Below are positions 35,144 through 45,096 of a DNA stretch of 60,985 nt, in pieces (positions within the stretch are counted from its first letter, which is position 1; each line of letters opens with the position of its first letter). The DNA is taken from the NCBI GenBank assembly GCA_000277445.1, contig AJWJ01000083.1:1-60985 (forward strand), in the 5' to 3' direction. Below the pieces are notes generated by a model. It saw only the letters and a program-made list of their open reading frames with translations, was not told the DNA's origin and did no database searches. The DNA comes from Polysphondylium violaceum. Taxonomy: Eukaryota > Evosea > Eumycetozoa > Dictyosteliales > Dictyosteliaceae. The position numbers and the translations under genes are program-made.

Positions 35144-35669
35144 TTAATTATCTTTTTGAGTATCAAATTGAATTGTGACTGGGCCATCATTAACTAATTC
35201 AACATCCATCATTGCACCAAATCTACCATCTTTATATAATATTATTATTAATAATGAGCATTGAGGGTCCTATTTGTTAGATATATTTATAAATACCTTG
35301 AATCTTATCAGAGCTATATAACTTTTTAGACATTTCCAAAAACTCGTGATAAAAGGCTTTGGCTTTCTCAGGTTCCATTGATAAATGGAAATCTGGTTTG
35401 TTGCCTTTGAGTGTCAACATCAAAGTAAACTGACTGACAAACAATATCTCATAGCCTTTTTGTACGACATTTTGATCCCAATTTTTATCACCATTTTCAT
35501 TTTTCCATAATCTTATATTTTGTATTTTTTTAGCCATCCACTCCATGTCTTTTTTAGTGTCATCTCTACCTATACCAATCAAACACACCAATCCAGGACC
35601 TATTTTTGAAATAGTCTCTCCATCAACCCTAACTGATCCACTTTTAACTCTTTGCAATATGGCTTTCAT
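35144..35669 (-). CDS. dtd: D-aminoacyl-tRNA deacylase
   Basis: Removes D-amino acids (and glycine wrongly loaded on tRNA-Ala) from tRNAs, as translation proofreading. Exons in coding order are 35669-35297 and 35229-35144, giving 152 residues, the normal DTD length. Seen: N-terminal MKAILQRVKSGSVRVDGE, the active-site motif SQFTL (family SQFTLYA), and the second signature NDGPVTIQFD contributed by the small second exon. The frame change and the missing C-terminal motif in exon 1 alone show that the intron is real. The gene is divergent from eif2b2 with 279 bases between start codons. Confidence 0.92.
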
Positions 35670-35948
35670 CTTTATATATTCCTACTGGTGCTACTACTAC
35701 TATTACTTGTTTACTATATTAAACACAATATATCTGTCTGATGGTTGGGGTGATGAAAAACATTTCATTCGTTTTTTCAATTTTTCTTTTTTTTTTTTTT
35801 TTTAATTTTTTTCTTCTTTTTTTTTTTTCTTCAAAATTGATCTTTGTTAACTCTCCAACACTATCTTCCCTAGATTCAGGAACTTGTATATTTCAAAGGA
35901 TACGAGAGAGTTCCAATTATTTATAGATACATAAACCACAACAATAAA

Positions 35949-37182
35949 ATGGAAAGACAATTGGAAACTTTTATTTTACATTTAAAGAGAAAAACAGTAG
36001 CAGGCTCTTACCAAGTCTCGAGAGCCACCGCAGAGGTACTCAGACACTATATATCTAAAGAGAAATGGCAAAATGCTCAAGGTTTAATAGAACAAATTAA
36101 AGCAGTCGGTAAAAGACTAATCGATGCACAACCATTAGGTATGATGATGAAACAAGGATAATAGTGACATTGATGTTGATGGATACTGTTTAGGATATGT
36201 CCGATTAGATTAGATATTAACATAGATAACAACAACAACACCAATAATAATAGAATTTTGTATTGGTAATATAATTAGAAGAGTATTGTTTATTATTAGA
36301 GAAGAATATTTAACAATGATGAAATCAAATACAAACTCAGATTCAGCCAGTGGAGCCAAACAACATACTTTATTAACATATGAAGATCCAGAGGATATAG
36401 ATTACTCTGAATCATTTCCAAGACTAAAAGCCTCCATTATCGATGGTATCAATGAATTGATTGATGAGTTGGAGGGTTTACACAGAAACGTTGCCGAACA
36501 AGCCATCGAACATATTCATGCCAATGAAACCATCATGACATTGGGCTGTTCAAAGACTGTTGAAGAGTTCTTGAAAGAAGCCGGTAGAAAGAGAAAGTTT
36601 GGAGTTATATGTGTTGAAACAGCACCATCGTATGTATATCGCAGCATTGTAGCATATGCATAGGATAGGATATTAATATATGTTTGTGTACAACAATACA
36701 GACTTGAAGGACATAAAACAGCATTATCATTATCAAAAGCAGGTATTGACACTACATTGATTACAGACTCTGCAGTATTTGCCATGATGTCTAGAGTGAA
36801 TAAAGTTATTATTGGCACACACGCTGTCATGGCCAACGGTGGATTGGTTGCACAATCAGGCACACACACATTGGCAGTGGCAGCCAAATACCATTCAGTG
36901 CCAATTGTAGTTTGCACCGGTCTTTATAAATTGTGTCCTCTATATGCATACGATCAAGACACATTCAATAGTTTTGGTTCACCCGGCGAGTATCTTAAAT
37001 TTGAAGAAGCAGAGTATCTCGAATCAAACGTTCACAGTTATAATCCAACCTTTGACTACATTCCACCCGAACTCGTCAACCTTTTCATTACAAACATTGG
37101 TGGCCACAACCCCTCCTATATCTATCGTCTATTACAAGAATACTATGATCCAAGAGACATCTTTGAAGACGAACAACAATAA
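35949..37182 (+). CDS. eif2b2: Translation initiation factor eIF2B, beta subunit
   Basis: Regulatory subunit of the eIF2 guanine-nucleotide exchange factor, part of the alpha/beta/delta core that senses eIF2 phosphorylation. Exons are 35949-36138, 36254-36629 and 36702-37182, giving 348 residues (human 351). Seen: N-terminal helical bundle, [16 protein letters not shown] after the first intron, [53 protein letters not shown] joined across intron 2, [30 protein letters not shown], and the C-terminal [32 protein letters not shown]. All are hallmarks of the beta subunit. Confidence 0.93.
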
Positions 37183-37429
37183 ACACCCATACCACAATCC
37201 AATAAACAGTGCATTTAATATTAATAATTATTATTAACTTTTATTTTAATCTAATGATGGGATGATGTTAATACAAAAACAATAAGACAGACATGTGAGG
37301 CCTTGTTCTTTGATTGGAAGGTTTGGTGTGTTTGTTTTTTTTTTTTTTTTTTTTTTTATTTCTTTGAACGAGGCTGGGCACATGTGCACACTATTATTTG
37401 TTTGTTTGTTTAATGATGAGGGTGTTGGT

Positions 37430-38044
37430 TTAATATTCGAGAATTGGTTCACCACAATTGATAACTTTGGGAATTGTACAATTTAGATCAAAAGCTTTAC
37501 TAATGACGATTTTGAAAATCTTTTGCACATTGATCGAGTGAGAGGTGGAACAAAAGATAAGAGGTGATTTCATGGCGGTGGCAAATTTACGGGCTTGTTT
37601 GGTGATTTCTTCTTGTTCTTCTGCAGATTTGGTGGCAAAAACATCATATTTGGTGCCAATGAGGAAGGGTATGGCAGTCTTGTTGAAGCCTCTGGCTTGT
37701 CTGTACCACTCTTTCACACTGTTTAATGTGGATTTTCTAGAGAGATCAAACATAAATAAAATTGCAACGGCGTCATTGCATACCAATGGCAACATATTGA
37801 CAAACTCTCTTTGACCACCCAAATCCCAAATAGAGAATGTAATCTCTGTGCCTCTGATTGAAATGGTCTTTTCCATAAAGTTAACACCTAATGTTTGAAT
37901 GTAATCTTCGTCAAAGGTGCCTTCAACATACTTGACCATCAACGATGTCTTACCAATTTGTGAATCTCCAACCATACCAACTTTTACAACGACATTATTC
38001 TTTTTAGCATCAGATGAGGCGGCGGTAAATTGATCTTCTGACAT
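37430..38044 (-). CDS. spg1: Septum-promoting GTPase Spg1/Tem1 family
   Basis: Single exon, 204 residues. Small Ras-like GTPase that in fission yeast heads the septation initiation network. Seen: P-loop GDSQIGKTS, switch region with YIQTLGVNFMEKT, switch II WDLGGQREF (the Spg1/Tem1 form, Gly-Gly-Gln), a TKYD motif in place of NKxD, and CSTSHSINVQKIFK. The C-end (GEPILEY) lacks a CAAX prenylation box, as in other Spg1 proteins. Divergent neighbour across 1.26 kb is a Ste20-type kinase. It converges with eif2b2 through a 247-base spacer that holds a T tract. Confidence 0.9.
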   Translation of the reverse strand: MSEDQFTAASSDAKKNNVVVKVGMVGDSQIGKTSLMVKYVEGTFDEDYIQTLGVNFMEKTISIRGTEITFSIWDLGGQREFVNMLPLVCNDAVAILFMFDLSRKSTLNSVKEWYRQARGFNKTAIPFLIGTKYDVFATKSAEEQEEITKQARKFATAMKSPLIFCSTSHSINVQKIFKIVISKAFDLNCTIPKVINCGEPILEY

Positions 38045-39305
38045 TATGTATTATATATGTATGTATATGTGTGTATATGTATATGTATGTGTGTATGTGT
38101 ATATATTATATGTATACGTGTGTGTTTGTCTGTGTTTTCAAAATAGATCTTTAAAATGGCAAAGATATATATTTAGATTTAGATTTAGATATAATAACAA
38201 AAAAAGAATAAATAAATATTACTATTACAATGGGATTAATGAATGTATGTGTGATACAATTGATTGTTGATACTGATTGATTGATTGGTTGATTGATTAA
38301 CTCAATTATCTGTTTTTGTTGAAAAAGAGAAAAGATGTGATATTAACACTATTGGTATTTGAATTGATTATTAATCCTTTGAAAAAGATATTTAACTACG
38401 ACTAGACTATGATATTTATTCCTTTTAGAGAACAAATTGACAGAGAGTGTGGTATATAAGACAGGAGTGGTGTATTGATAAATATGTACAAATATTATTA
38501 TTATATTGTGATTGATGGGGTATGTGTATTTGTAGAAAAAAAAAAAAAAAATTAATTTTGAGAAAAAATATTTTTGAGGGTCGTGAGTTTGAGTGTGATG
38601 GTTTTGTATGGGTAAAAAATGTGAAAGAAATTTGTGGGTGGTGTGTGTGTTTATCTCAACTTTTTTTTCAGACTCAATATTTTAACTGTCCTGTTGCTGA
38701 GAGAAAGAGAAAGAGAGTGTGGTTTTTGTTTATTGTTTTATATTTTTTTTCAGACCCTTTCTATTCTGTGCAACAATCAGATGAGGAGTGAAAAAAAGTT
38801 ACTTAAAACTGAACTACGATAAACTATCAAAATTCAAATAATTGGAATCCGAGATGGTGATTTTTTTTTTTGACAAAAAAAAACAAAATAAAAAAAAAAA
38901 TAAAATCAGAACGTTGACCAATTGAGAGTGTCTTGTGTAAAAAAAAATCTAGTTTGCCTTTACCACCCACCTCCTCCCTTTGTAGTATTATTGTTGTTAT
39001 TCTTTTTTGCTGTTGTATTATTATTTATTATTTAAACACTTGTTCCATCTATTTGATATTTTTTAGATATATACATTATCATAAAATAAATCATTCCCCC
39101 ACCCGCTTTTAAACACTTCCACCCACTCCCTCATTCCCACGAATCATTTAAAAACTTTTTTAAACAAATATCAAATCACACACACTCTTTATTATTTTTT
39201 TAATTTTTTTTTTTTTGTTAAAACAAATCATTCATACCATATTTATTTATATATCTTGAAATAAAAAAGATATCAAAAGAATAATTTATATATATCATAG
39301 GAGAA
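38045..39305. promoter_or_regulatory. Divergent spacer of spg1 and the Ste20 kinase
   Basis: 1261 bases without a supported gene. TGTATG-rich repeats (38056-38130) lie just upstream of spg1. TTGATTGATTGG-type repeats occur near 38262-38300. Poly-A/T tracts and a CCCACC-type pyrimidine-rich zone (38955-39140) lie before the kinase leader. Two short plus-strand frames (38522-38822) overlap in different frames and look like chance. Confidence 0.4.
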
Positions 39306-40964
39306 ATGGATAATGTGGAACAATTATTTATTGATAGAATATCAAAGGATGATCCAGAAGCCATATTTCAAATTGTAGAAGTAGTAGGATCAGGTTCATT
39401 TGGTACAGTATGTGCGTGTAGATGGATGAAGAAAAAGGATAGAGAACAAAATGGAAATAGATTGATTGCATGTAAATTTGTTGAAGTGAATCCAGAAGAC
39501 ACAGAGACCAATAATAATTTGGTCAAAGAAATTGATATTCTCAGAGAGTCAATGGATTGCCCATACATTGTCGAATATAAAGGTTGTTATTTAAAATCAA
39601 GTATGCTCCTCATCGTTATGGAGTATTGCAAAGGTGGATCATTGTTGGATATCATCGAATTTTGTGGAAAGAGATTAATAGAGGATGAAATTGCAGCAGT
39701 TTGTGCAGGTGTCGTCAAAGGATTGGTTTATTTACACTCCAAACGTACTACTCACAGAGATATCAAGGCGGGAAATGTGTTGCTCGACGAAGATGGTGTT
39801 CCAAAACTCGCAGATTTTGGTGTTAGTACCATTGCAGAACAGGGTCAAAAAATGAAAACAGTTATTGGATCACCCTATTGGATGGCCCCAGAGATTATCA
39901 TGGGCCAAGGTTACGATCAAAAGGCCGATATATGGTCACTTGGTATCACTGCCATTGAAATTGCAGAATTGATTCCACCTCGTTTCGACATTCCACCAAG
40001 TAGAGTCATCTTCACCATTCCTCATCAACCACCACCCACCCTTAAAACACCATCCGATTGGAGTCCAGAGTTTGTCGATTTTGTAAAGCTCTGTCTCTCT
40101 ATGAATCCCGCCAGCAGACCATCAGCTCAACAACTCCTAAGTCATCCATTCATTCTCAAGGGTAGCTCTCAACAAATCCTTCAAAAACTTGTCAACGAAT
40201 GCATTCCATTACTCAAAGAAAAACGTGCAGAAAAGATTAGAAAGATGGAAGAACAAGCTGCTACCGAGCAACAAAGAAACTCTGGTAGCAAGATGGGTAA
40301 TTTGCCACCAACCAGAGCATCAGTTGCATATGCCAGTATTCAAAGAGCCGAATCGCTCAAGGGTAGTGTTGTCATTTTGAACTCAAATACAAAGACTGCC
40401 TCTATTTTGAGAAACAAGAACCCAGCCCCCGCCTCTACTTCATCAGATGCAAATGGAACAGCCAGAAAATTACCAACCACTAAACCACCACCAAATAACA
40501 AATCTGTTCTCAATAGATATCCACCTGCAAATAATGTAAATTCAAATACTCAAGCTCCAACCCCAGTTGGTGGTACAAATAGACCAAATAAAGTCCAATC
40601 ACCATTTTTACAAAATCAAAATGGTGCTCAACAAACCCCAACCCCACCACCAAAACCAGCAAGTAAAAAACAACCAGTAGCTACAACAACAACAACTGCA
40701 TCAAATAATAGTAATAATACCAGCAATTTAACTTCAAGTAATAATCAAGTTAAACCAAATAGTAATGTCAGTAGGAGTACAATTAGTATTGGTCAACAAA
40801 AATCAGGAAATAGTTTTATTAGGGCCTCTCCACAACAACTACAACAACACCAACAAGATGAATATGATGAGGAGGATTCAAGAAGTGTAATTTATCATCC
40901 AAGTGATAGCGAAGATGAAGAAGATTTCAACAAAGAAGACTATGAAGAAATTTCTGTTCATTAA
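39306..40964 (+). CDS. Ste20-like serine/threonine kinase (MST/germinal-centre type)
   Basis: Single exon, 552 residues. The kinase domain (about 20-290) has VVGSGSFGTV, the catalytic Lys in LIACKFVEV, HRDIKAGNVLL, DFG in ADFGVST, and the Ste20 signature GSPYWMAPEII in the activation segment, then GYDQKADIWSLGITAIE. The C-terminal half is Pro/Gln/Asn/Thr-rich and disordered, closing with an acidic tail (SDSEDEEDFNKEDYEE). Length and the N-end (MDNVEQLF...) recall Dictyostelium Dst3, but without alignment the choice among dst and krs paralogues is not secure, so no symbol is given. A role in cytoskeletal or cell-division control is inferred from the family and from the divergent spg1 neighbour. 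Confidence 0.88.
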   Translation: MDNVEQLFIDRISKDDPEAIFQIVEVVGSGSFGTVCACRWMKKKDREQNGNRLIACKFVEVNPEDTETNNNLVKEIDILRESMDCPYIVEYKGCYLKSSMLLIVMEYCKGGSLLDIIEFCGKRLIEDEIAAVCAGVVKGLVYLHSKRTTHRDIKAGNVLLDEDGVPKLADFGVSTIAEQGQKMKTVIGSPYWMAPEIIMGQGYDQKADIWSLGITAIEIAELIPPRFDIPPSRVIFTIPHQPPPTLKTPSDWSPEFVDFVKLCLSMNPASRPSAQQLLSHPFILKGSSQQILQKLVNECIPLLKEKRAEKIRKMEEQAATEQQRNSGSKMGNLPPTRASVAYASIQRAESLKGSVVILNSNTKTASILRNKNPAPASTSSDANGTARKLPTTKPPPNNKSVLNRYPPANNVNSNTQAPTPVGGTNRPNKVQSPFLQNQNGAQQTPTPPPKPASKKQPVATTTTTASNNSNNTSNLTSSNNQVKPNSNVSRSTISIGQQKSGNSFIRASPQQLQQHQQDEYDEEDSRSVIYHPSDSEDEEDFNKEDYEEISVH

Positions 40965-42142
40965 ATTATTTTTCCAGATTTTTTTTAAAAATATTAATCT
41001 TTTTGTAATAGTAAACCATAATAGTAATAATAGTTTTATGAATTTTAATTCATTCCAATCCAATATATAAATATGTATTATTTTTTTTTTTTTTTTCTAT
41101 TTAGAATAATCAATAAATCAAAATACCAAATTTAAATCTTGGTTAATTCAATATAAAGATCGTTTTTATTTTATTATTTTGGTATTTTGTACAGAATATT
41201 CTATTAAAACAAATGGCCCCGGTCAAAGCTTTTTCAAAAAGGACTTTATTCATTATCAGACATTGACTGTCAAGCCCAAATTTTTATTCCCTTATATTAG
41301 CGAAATCTAATTTAGATTTAACAGTAAAAACAAGGAGTAAAATATGATTAACTCTCTCTACTTTCCCATTTGGTCCAATGAGTTTTTATTTATGATTTCA
41401 TATATAGTAAATCAATGCCACCTGACAAAATTTTTCAAGCAAATATATCGATTTCATTTATTCCAACCGTTAATTTAAAATACAAAAAAATTCTAAAAAA
41501 AAAAAAAAAAAGGCAAATTTTTCAAAATTTTATAATAATAATTTCATCAAATCAACTTGGGTCACTGAAAAAATATGAATCATTTTTATTGAAATTAAAT
41601 TGAAAAATAAAAAAAAAATCAAATAACCATTTACAACTAGGTTATCATTTTCATTTTTCTATATCTGTATCAGTATCATACATCTCATTATAATCTAAAA
41701 TTATTGTGTGCTGTGTGTATTTGACAAATATAACATCTCTACCCCTTTTTCATCATTCACCACTCTCAATAAACTTCCATAATTGTCGCAGTGTGTTTTT
41801 TCAAACAATCAAACCCCTGCTGTAACAGTTTTTTATTTTTTTTTTTGTTTTTTATTTTTATTTTTCAAATTCCTTTTTGTAATTGTTGTTTGTTCTGATT
41901 AGGTGACACTAGTGTAAAAGAGAAGAGACACACACACACATTGTTGTTGTATTTCTATTTTACGTTTGCCCACCATCATAGCCCCACCACCCACTCCATC
42001 ACTTTATTTTTAATCATTTATTTTTTTTTTCAATTTTTTCAATTTCTTGTACCATCTCAACAATCAACAACAACATATAATTTATTATTTATTTCTTTGT
42101 AGTTTAGTAATTTAGTAGTAGTAGTAATCGTATCATATATTC
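40965..42142. other. Spacer between the kinase and the WH2-LIM gene
   Basis: 1178 bases. The 3' end of the kinase gene is A/T-rich. A less AT-rich patch at about 41205-41330 (contains GGCCCCGGTC) has no frame. 41640-42140 is a pyrimidine-rich long leader/promoter with a short CA repeat (about 41930-41940) before the WH2-LIM start. No gene is supported; the short frame at 41415 is A/T noise. Confidence 0.35.
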
Positions 42143-44496
42143 ATGTCAGACGTAGCCCCACCACCTCCACCTCCACCCGCCCCAGCCCCACCTCCCCCAC
42201 CACCCGTCTCTGCCAAACCAGCCTCTGCAGGACGTTCAGCTTTGTTGGGCTCTATCGAGGGTTTTAATTCATCAAAATTAAAAAAAGTATCAACCAATGA
42301 AAAGAAGCCACCTTTAGGTAAATATTCATATCTACATATATTACAGTGGAATCAGTCAGTCAATCAAGATTAAATGCTAATTTTTGTAATTAATTATTTT
42401 TAGAACCAGCAAAATCGTCAGGATCATCATCTTCAGGACCATCTGGTGGATCTCGTCCAGCCGGAGCAGGTCCATCTGGATTTGGTGATATTTTTGCAGG
42501 TGGAATGCCCAAGCTTAGAAGCACTAAGGTATGAAACTCTTTTTTTGTTCTTTTTACTTTTTTTTTTTTTTTTTTTTTTTTCAATAATCAATTTGTGAAA
42601 TTGTGAAATTGTGAAATTGAATTGAACAATCAATGTCAATGTCAATGTCAATCAATTATGTTGAATTTGATCAAAAAGGAAATGTTGTACAGAAAAAAAA
42701 CAAATAATTAATATCAATTTTTTAAATTACCATAGGGAAATGAAACAGGTAATTCAAGTGCACCAGCAGCACCAGCACCAACAACATCAGCACCAGTTAA
42801 AACTGTTACAGCAAATACGACAACCACACCGGGTAGCAAACCAGGTTATGTAACATCAGTATCAAAGCCAGTTATTAAACAATCGACTGGTGTATTAAGA
42901 CCAGCACCAGTTATTTCAAAAGCACCAATTCTTTCAAAGCCAGCACCAAAACCAGCACCTGGAGCAAATAACAATGCACCAGCACCAGCCGCTTCAAATC
43001 CAGTTGCCAAACCAGCAGCTGTACCAACACCAACCCCACTTCCACCTTCTGCCACTTCCACTAGTGCTGGAAGCAGTGGTACCGCCACATCATCACCAAA
43101 ACCAAATATGGATATTCCACCACCCATTGCCAAACCAACAACAACCACCACCCCTCAAGAACCAGTCAATGCAACTCACACTGAACACAAGAATGAAGTT
43201 GTATCGGAACATACTATTACTCCAAGCGGTAATCCACCAGCACCAGCAGCACCAGTAACAACTAAAGCCCCTTCATCAACCACAACTACAACCACCACCA
43301 CTCATACTTCCACCACATCAGTTTCAGCAGCTCCTAAAGTAACCACCAAACCAGGCAGTCAAGCACCAAACTGGGTGAGTCCAGCTGCAGGACCAGTCAA
43401 TCCAATTGGCAGAGTTGTCCAAAGTGTTTCAGTTCAATCAGCTCCACCCAGAGTCACCAGCACTGCCACCGCACTCAAACAAGCCCCCACCATCAAAAGC
43501 CCAGCCAAGCCAGCACCCGTTGTCAGCAAGCCAGCCTCACCAACTGCCACATCATCACCAAAACCAAACATGGATATTCCACCACCCATTGCCAAACCAA
43601 CAACACCAACATCATCCACTCCACACGTAGCTGCTTCCACCAATCCACACAACATTCATAAAGTACCAGCACCCAAGGAAGAAAAAGAAACTCCACATGT
43701 TGCCGCCTCTACCAATCCACACAACATCCATAAAGTATCAGCACCACCAGCATCAACACCAACACCAGCACCCAAAGAAGAAAAAGAGATCCCACATGTT
43801 GCCGCCTCCACCAACCCACACAACATCCACAAAGTACATCCTCCAGCTCCCGCAGCAAAAGAAGAAGAAACAACAACAACAACCACCATCACCAACAAGA
43901 CCCCAGCCGCCAAACCAACCACCCCAAGAAATGATTCAGACGACTTGCTCTGTGCCAGATGTCACGGTGTCATTGAGGGCAACCACTTTAAAGCCCTCGA
44001 GCAAGCCTGGCACATTGACCACTTTACCTGCGTCGAGTGCAATAATGCCATCCAAAACTTTGTCGCACACGAGGGCCAGCCATACTGCGAGCTCTGCTTT
44101 GACAGAAAGTTTGTCGTCCACAAGATATGCCACATGTGCGACAAACCCATCCACGGCACTGTCGTCACAGCCATGAACAACACCTTCCACACTGAATGCT
44201 TCAAGTGCAACTCTTGTCACACCTCGTTCCCAGACAATGAGTTTTTCCAATACGAAGGCAAGCCATGGTGCGCCAAATGCATCACCAACCAAGTCAAGAC
44301 CAAATACGAGACATGCGACTACTGCAACAACAGCATCGACTCAAAATCAGAGGGAGTGATCAAAGTTTTGGGATCCAAGTACCACAACAACAACTCTTGT
44401 TTCCGTTGCTATGACTGTAAATCACCTTTTCCAAATCTCAATTACTATGAAGTCAATAACCATCCCTTGTGCTATGATTGTGCAATTAAACATTAA
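42143..44496 (+). CDS. Actin-regulatory WH2 + proline-rich + triple LIM protein
   Basis: Three exons, 42143-42317, 42404-42528 and 42736-44496, give 686 residues. The N-terminus is a profilin/SH3-type poly-Pro stretch, then a WH2-like actin-binding motif (GRSALLGSIEGFNSSKLKKV, about residues 30-49). A long Pro/Ala/Thr-rich linker follows, with three copies of HVAASTNPHNIHKV (43621-43662, 43693-43734, 43792-43833) and two copies of PKPNMDIPPPIAKPTT. Three C-terminal LIM zinc-binding domains begin near residues 506, 566 and 627 (CARC, CHMC, CDYC), each with the Cys/His spacing of LIM modules. WH2/verprolin-like plus LIM suggests a scaffold linking G-actin or profilin to adhesion or cortical sites. 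LIM codons are GC-rich, unlike exon 1-2 introns. The combination is unusual compared with paxillin or WIP. Confidence 0.85.
43621..43833 (+). repeat. Three-copy 14-residue coding repeat in the LIM protein linker
   Basis: Copies of HVAASTNPHNIHKV begin at 43624, 43693 and 43795 (within a residue or two), separated by Pro/Ala/Lys/Glu-rich linkers. Synonymous differences between copies (CACGTAGCT, CATGTTGCC) show they are kept at protein level rather than just duplicated. Likely a repeated short linear binding motif. Confidence 0.8.
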
Positions 44497-45096
44497 TAGT
44501 AACAACACAACAACTCATTTTAAACGCATCATATGTTAGGCATTTTCTTTCCTCCCTCTTTTCTAAATAAACACTTAATAAACCCAAATCAAATATTATT
44601 TATTCATTAGCTCATTAGTTGTTATTCTATACTGATAGAATCTGATATAATATCGTAATAACTTGAAAGATTACACATTAGATTGCTATTGATATGTCAC
44701 TTGGTTAGTTTATCTAGAGTTCATATCAAGAGGCAATCGAATGGGTGTATCAACTCGAATTGATCATTTATATATATTTCTTGCATTTATTTTTTATAGA
44801 TTTGTCTGGGATATGGGACAAAAAAATCTTTTCATAAATTTTAATTTTTTTAATTTTTATTTTATTTTCATTCTGAATTGCCCTTCTTCTCGCACATTCT
44901 ATGCTTCTCTATTTTATTACGTAAATTGGATGCTATTGCTATTGTTGGATCAATAATAATACAGTATTGATAGAGTATCATTATTATTATCATCATAATA
45001 TTCTGTGTATATAAATAAACAAACAAACAAATATAGTAATAAATACTCTTTTGGCGAAAAAGGTATATAATACTATTGGTTTGTTTTTAAAAAATT
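44497..45096. other. Spacer between LIM and OPT genes
   Basis: 600 bases. AATAAA at about 44566 probably ends the LIM transcript. A less AT-rich segment at 44620-44770 shows an opposed repeat (ATTCTATACTGATAGAAT near 44626) but no frame or known RNA signature. The rest is the A/T-rich OPT promoter. Confidence 0.35.

Noticed and set aside
38522-38822. Two overlapping short frames between spg1 and the kinase
   Set aside because: They lie in different frames over the same low-complexity DNA and begin without proper start context.
44741-44956. Short hydrophobic plus-strand frame after the LIM gene
   Set aside because: Mostly Phe/Ile/Asn from A/T runs; reads as spacer translation.
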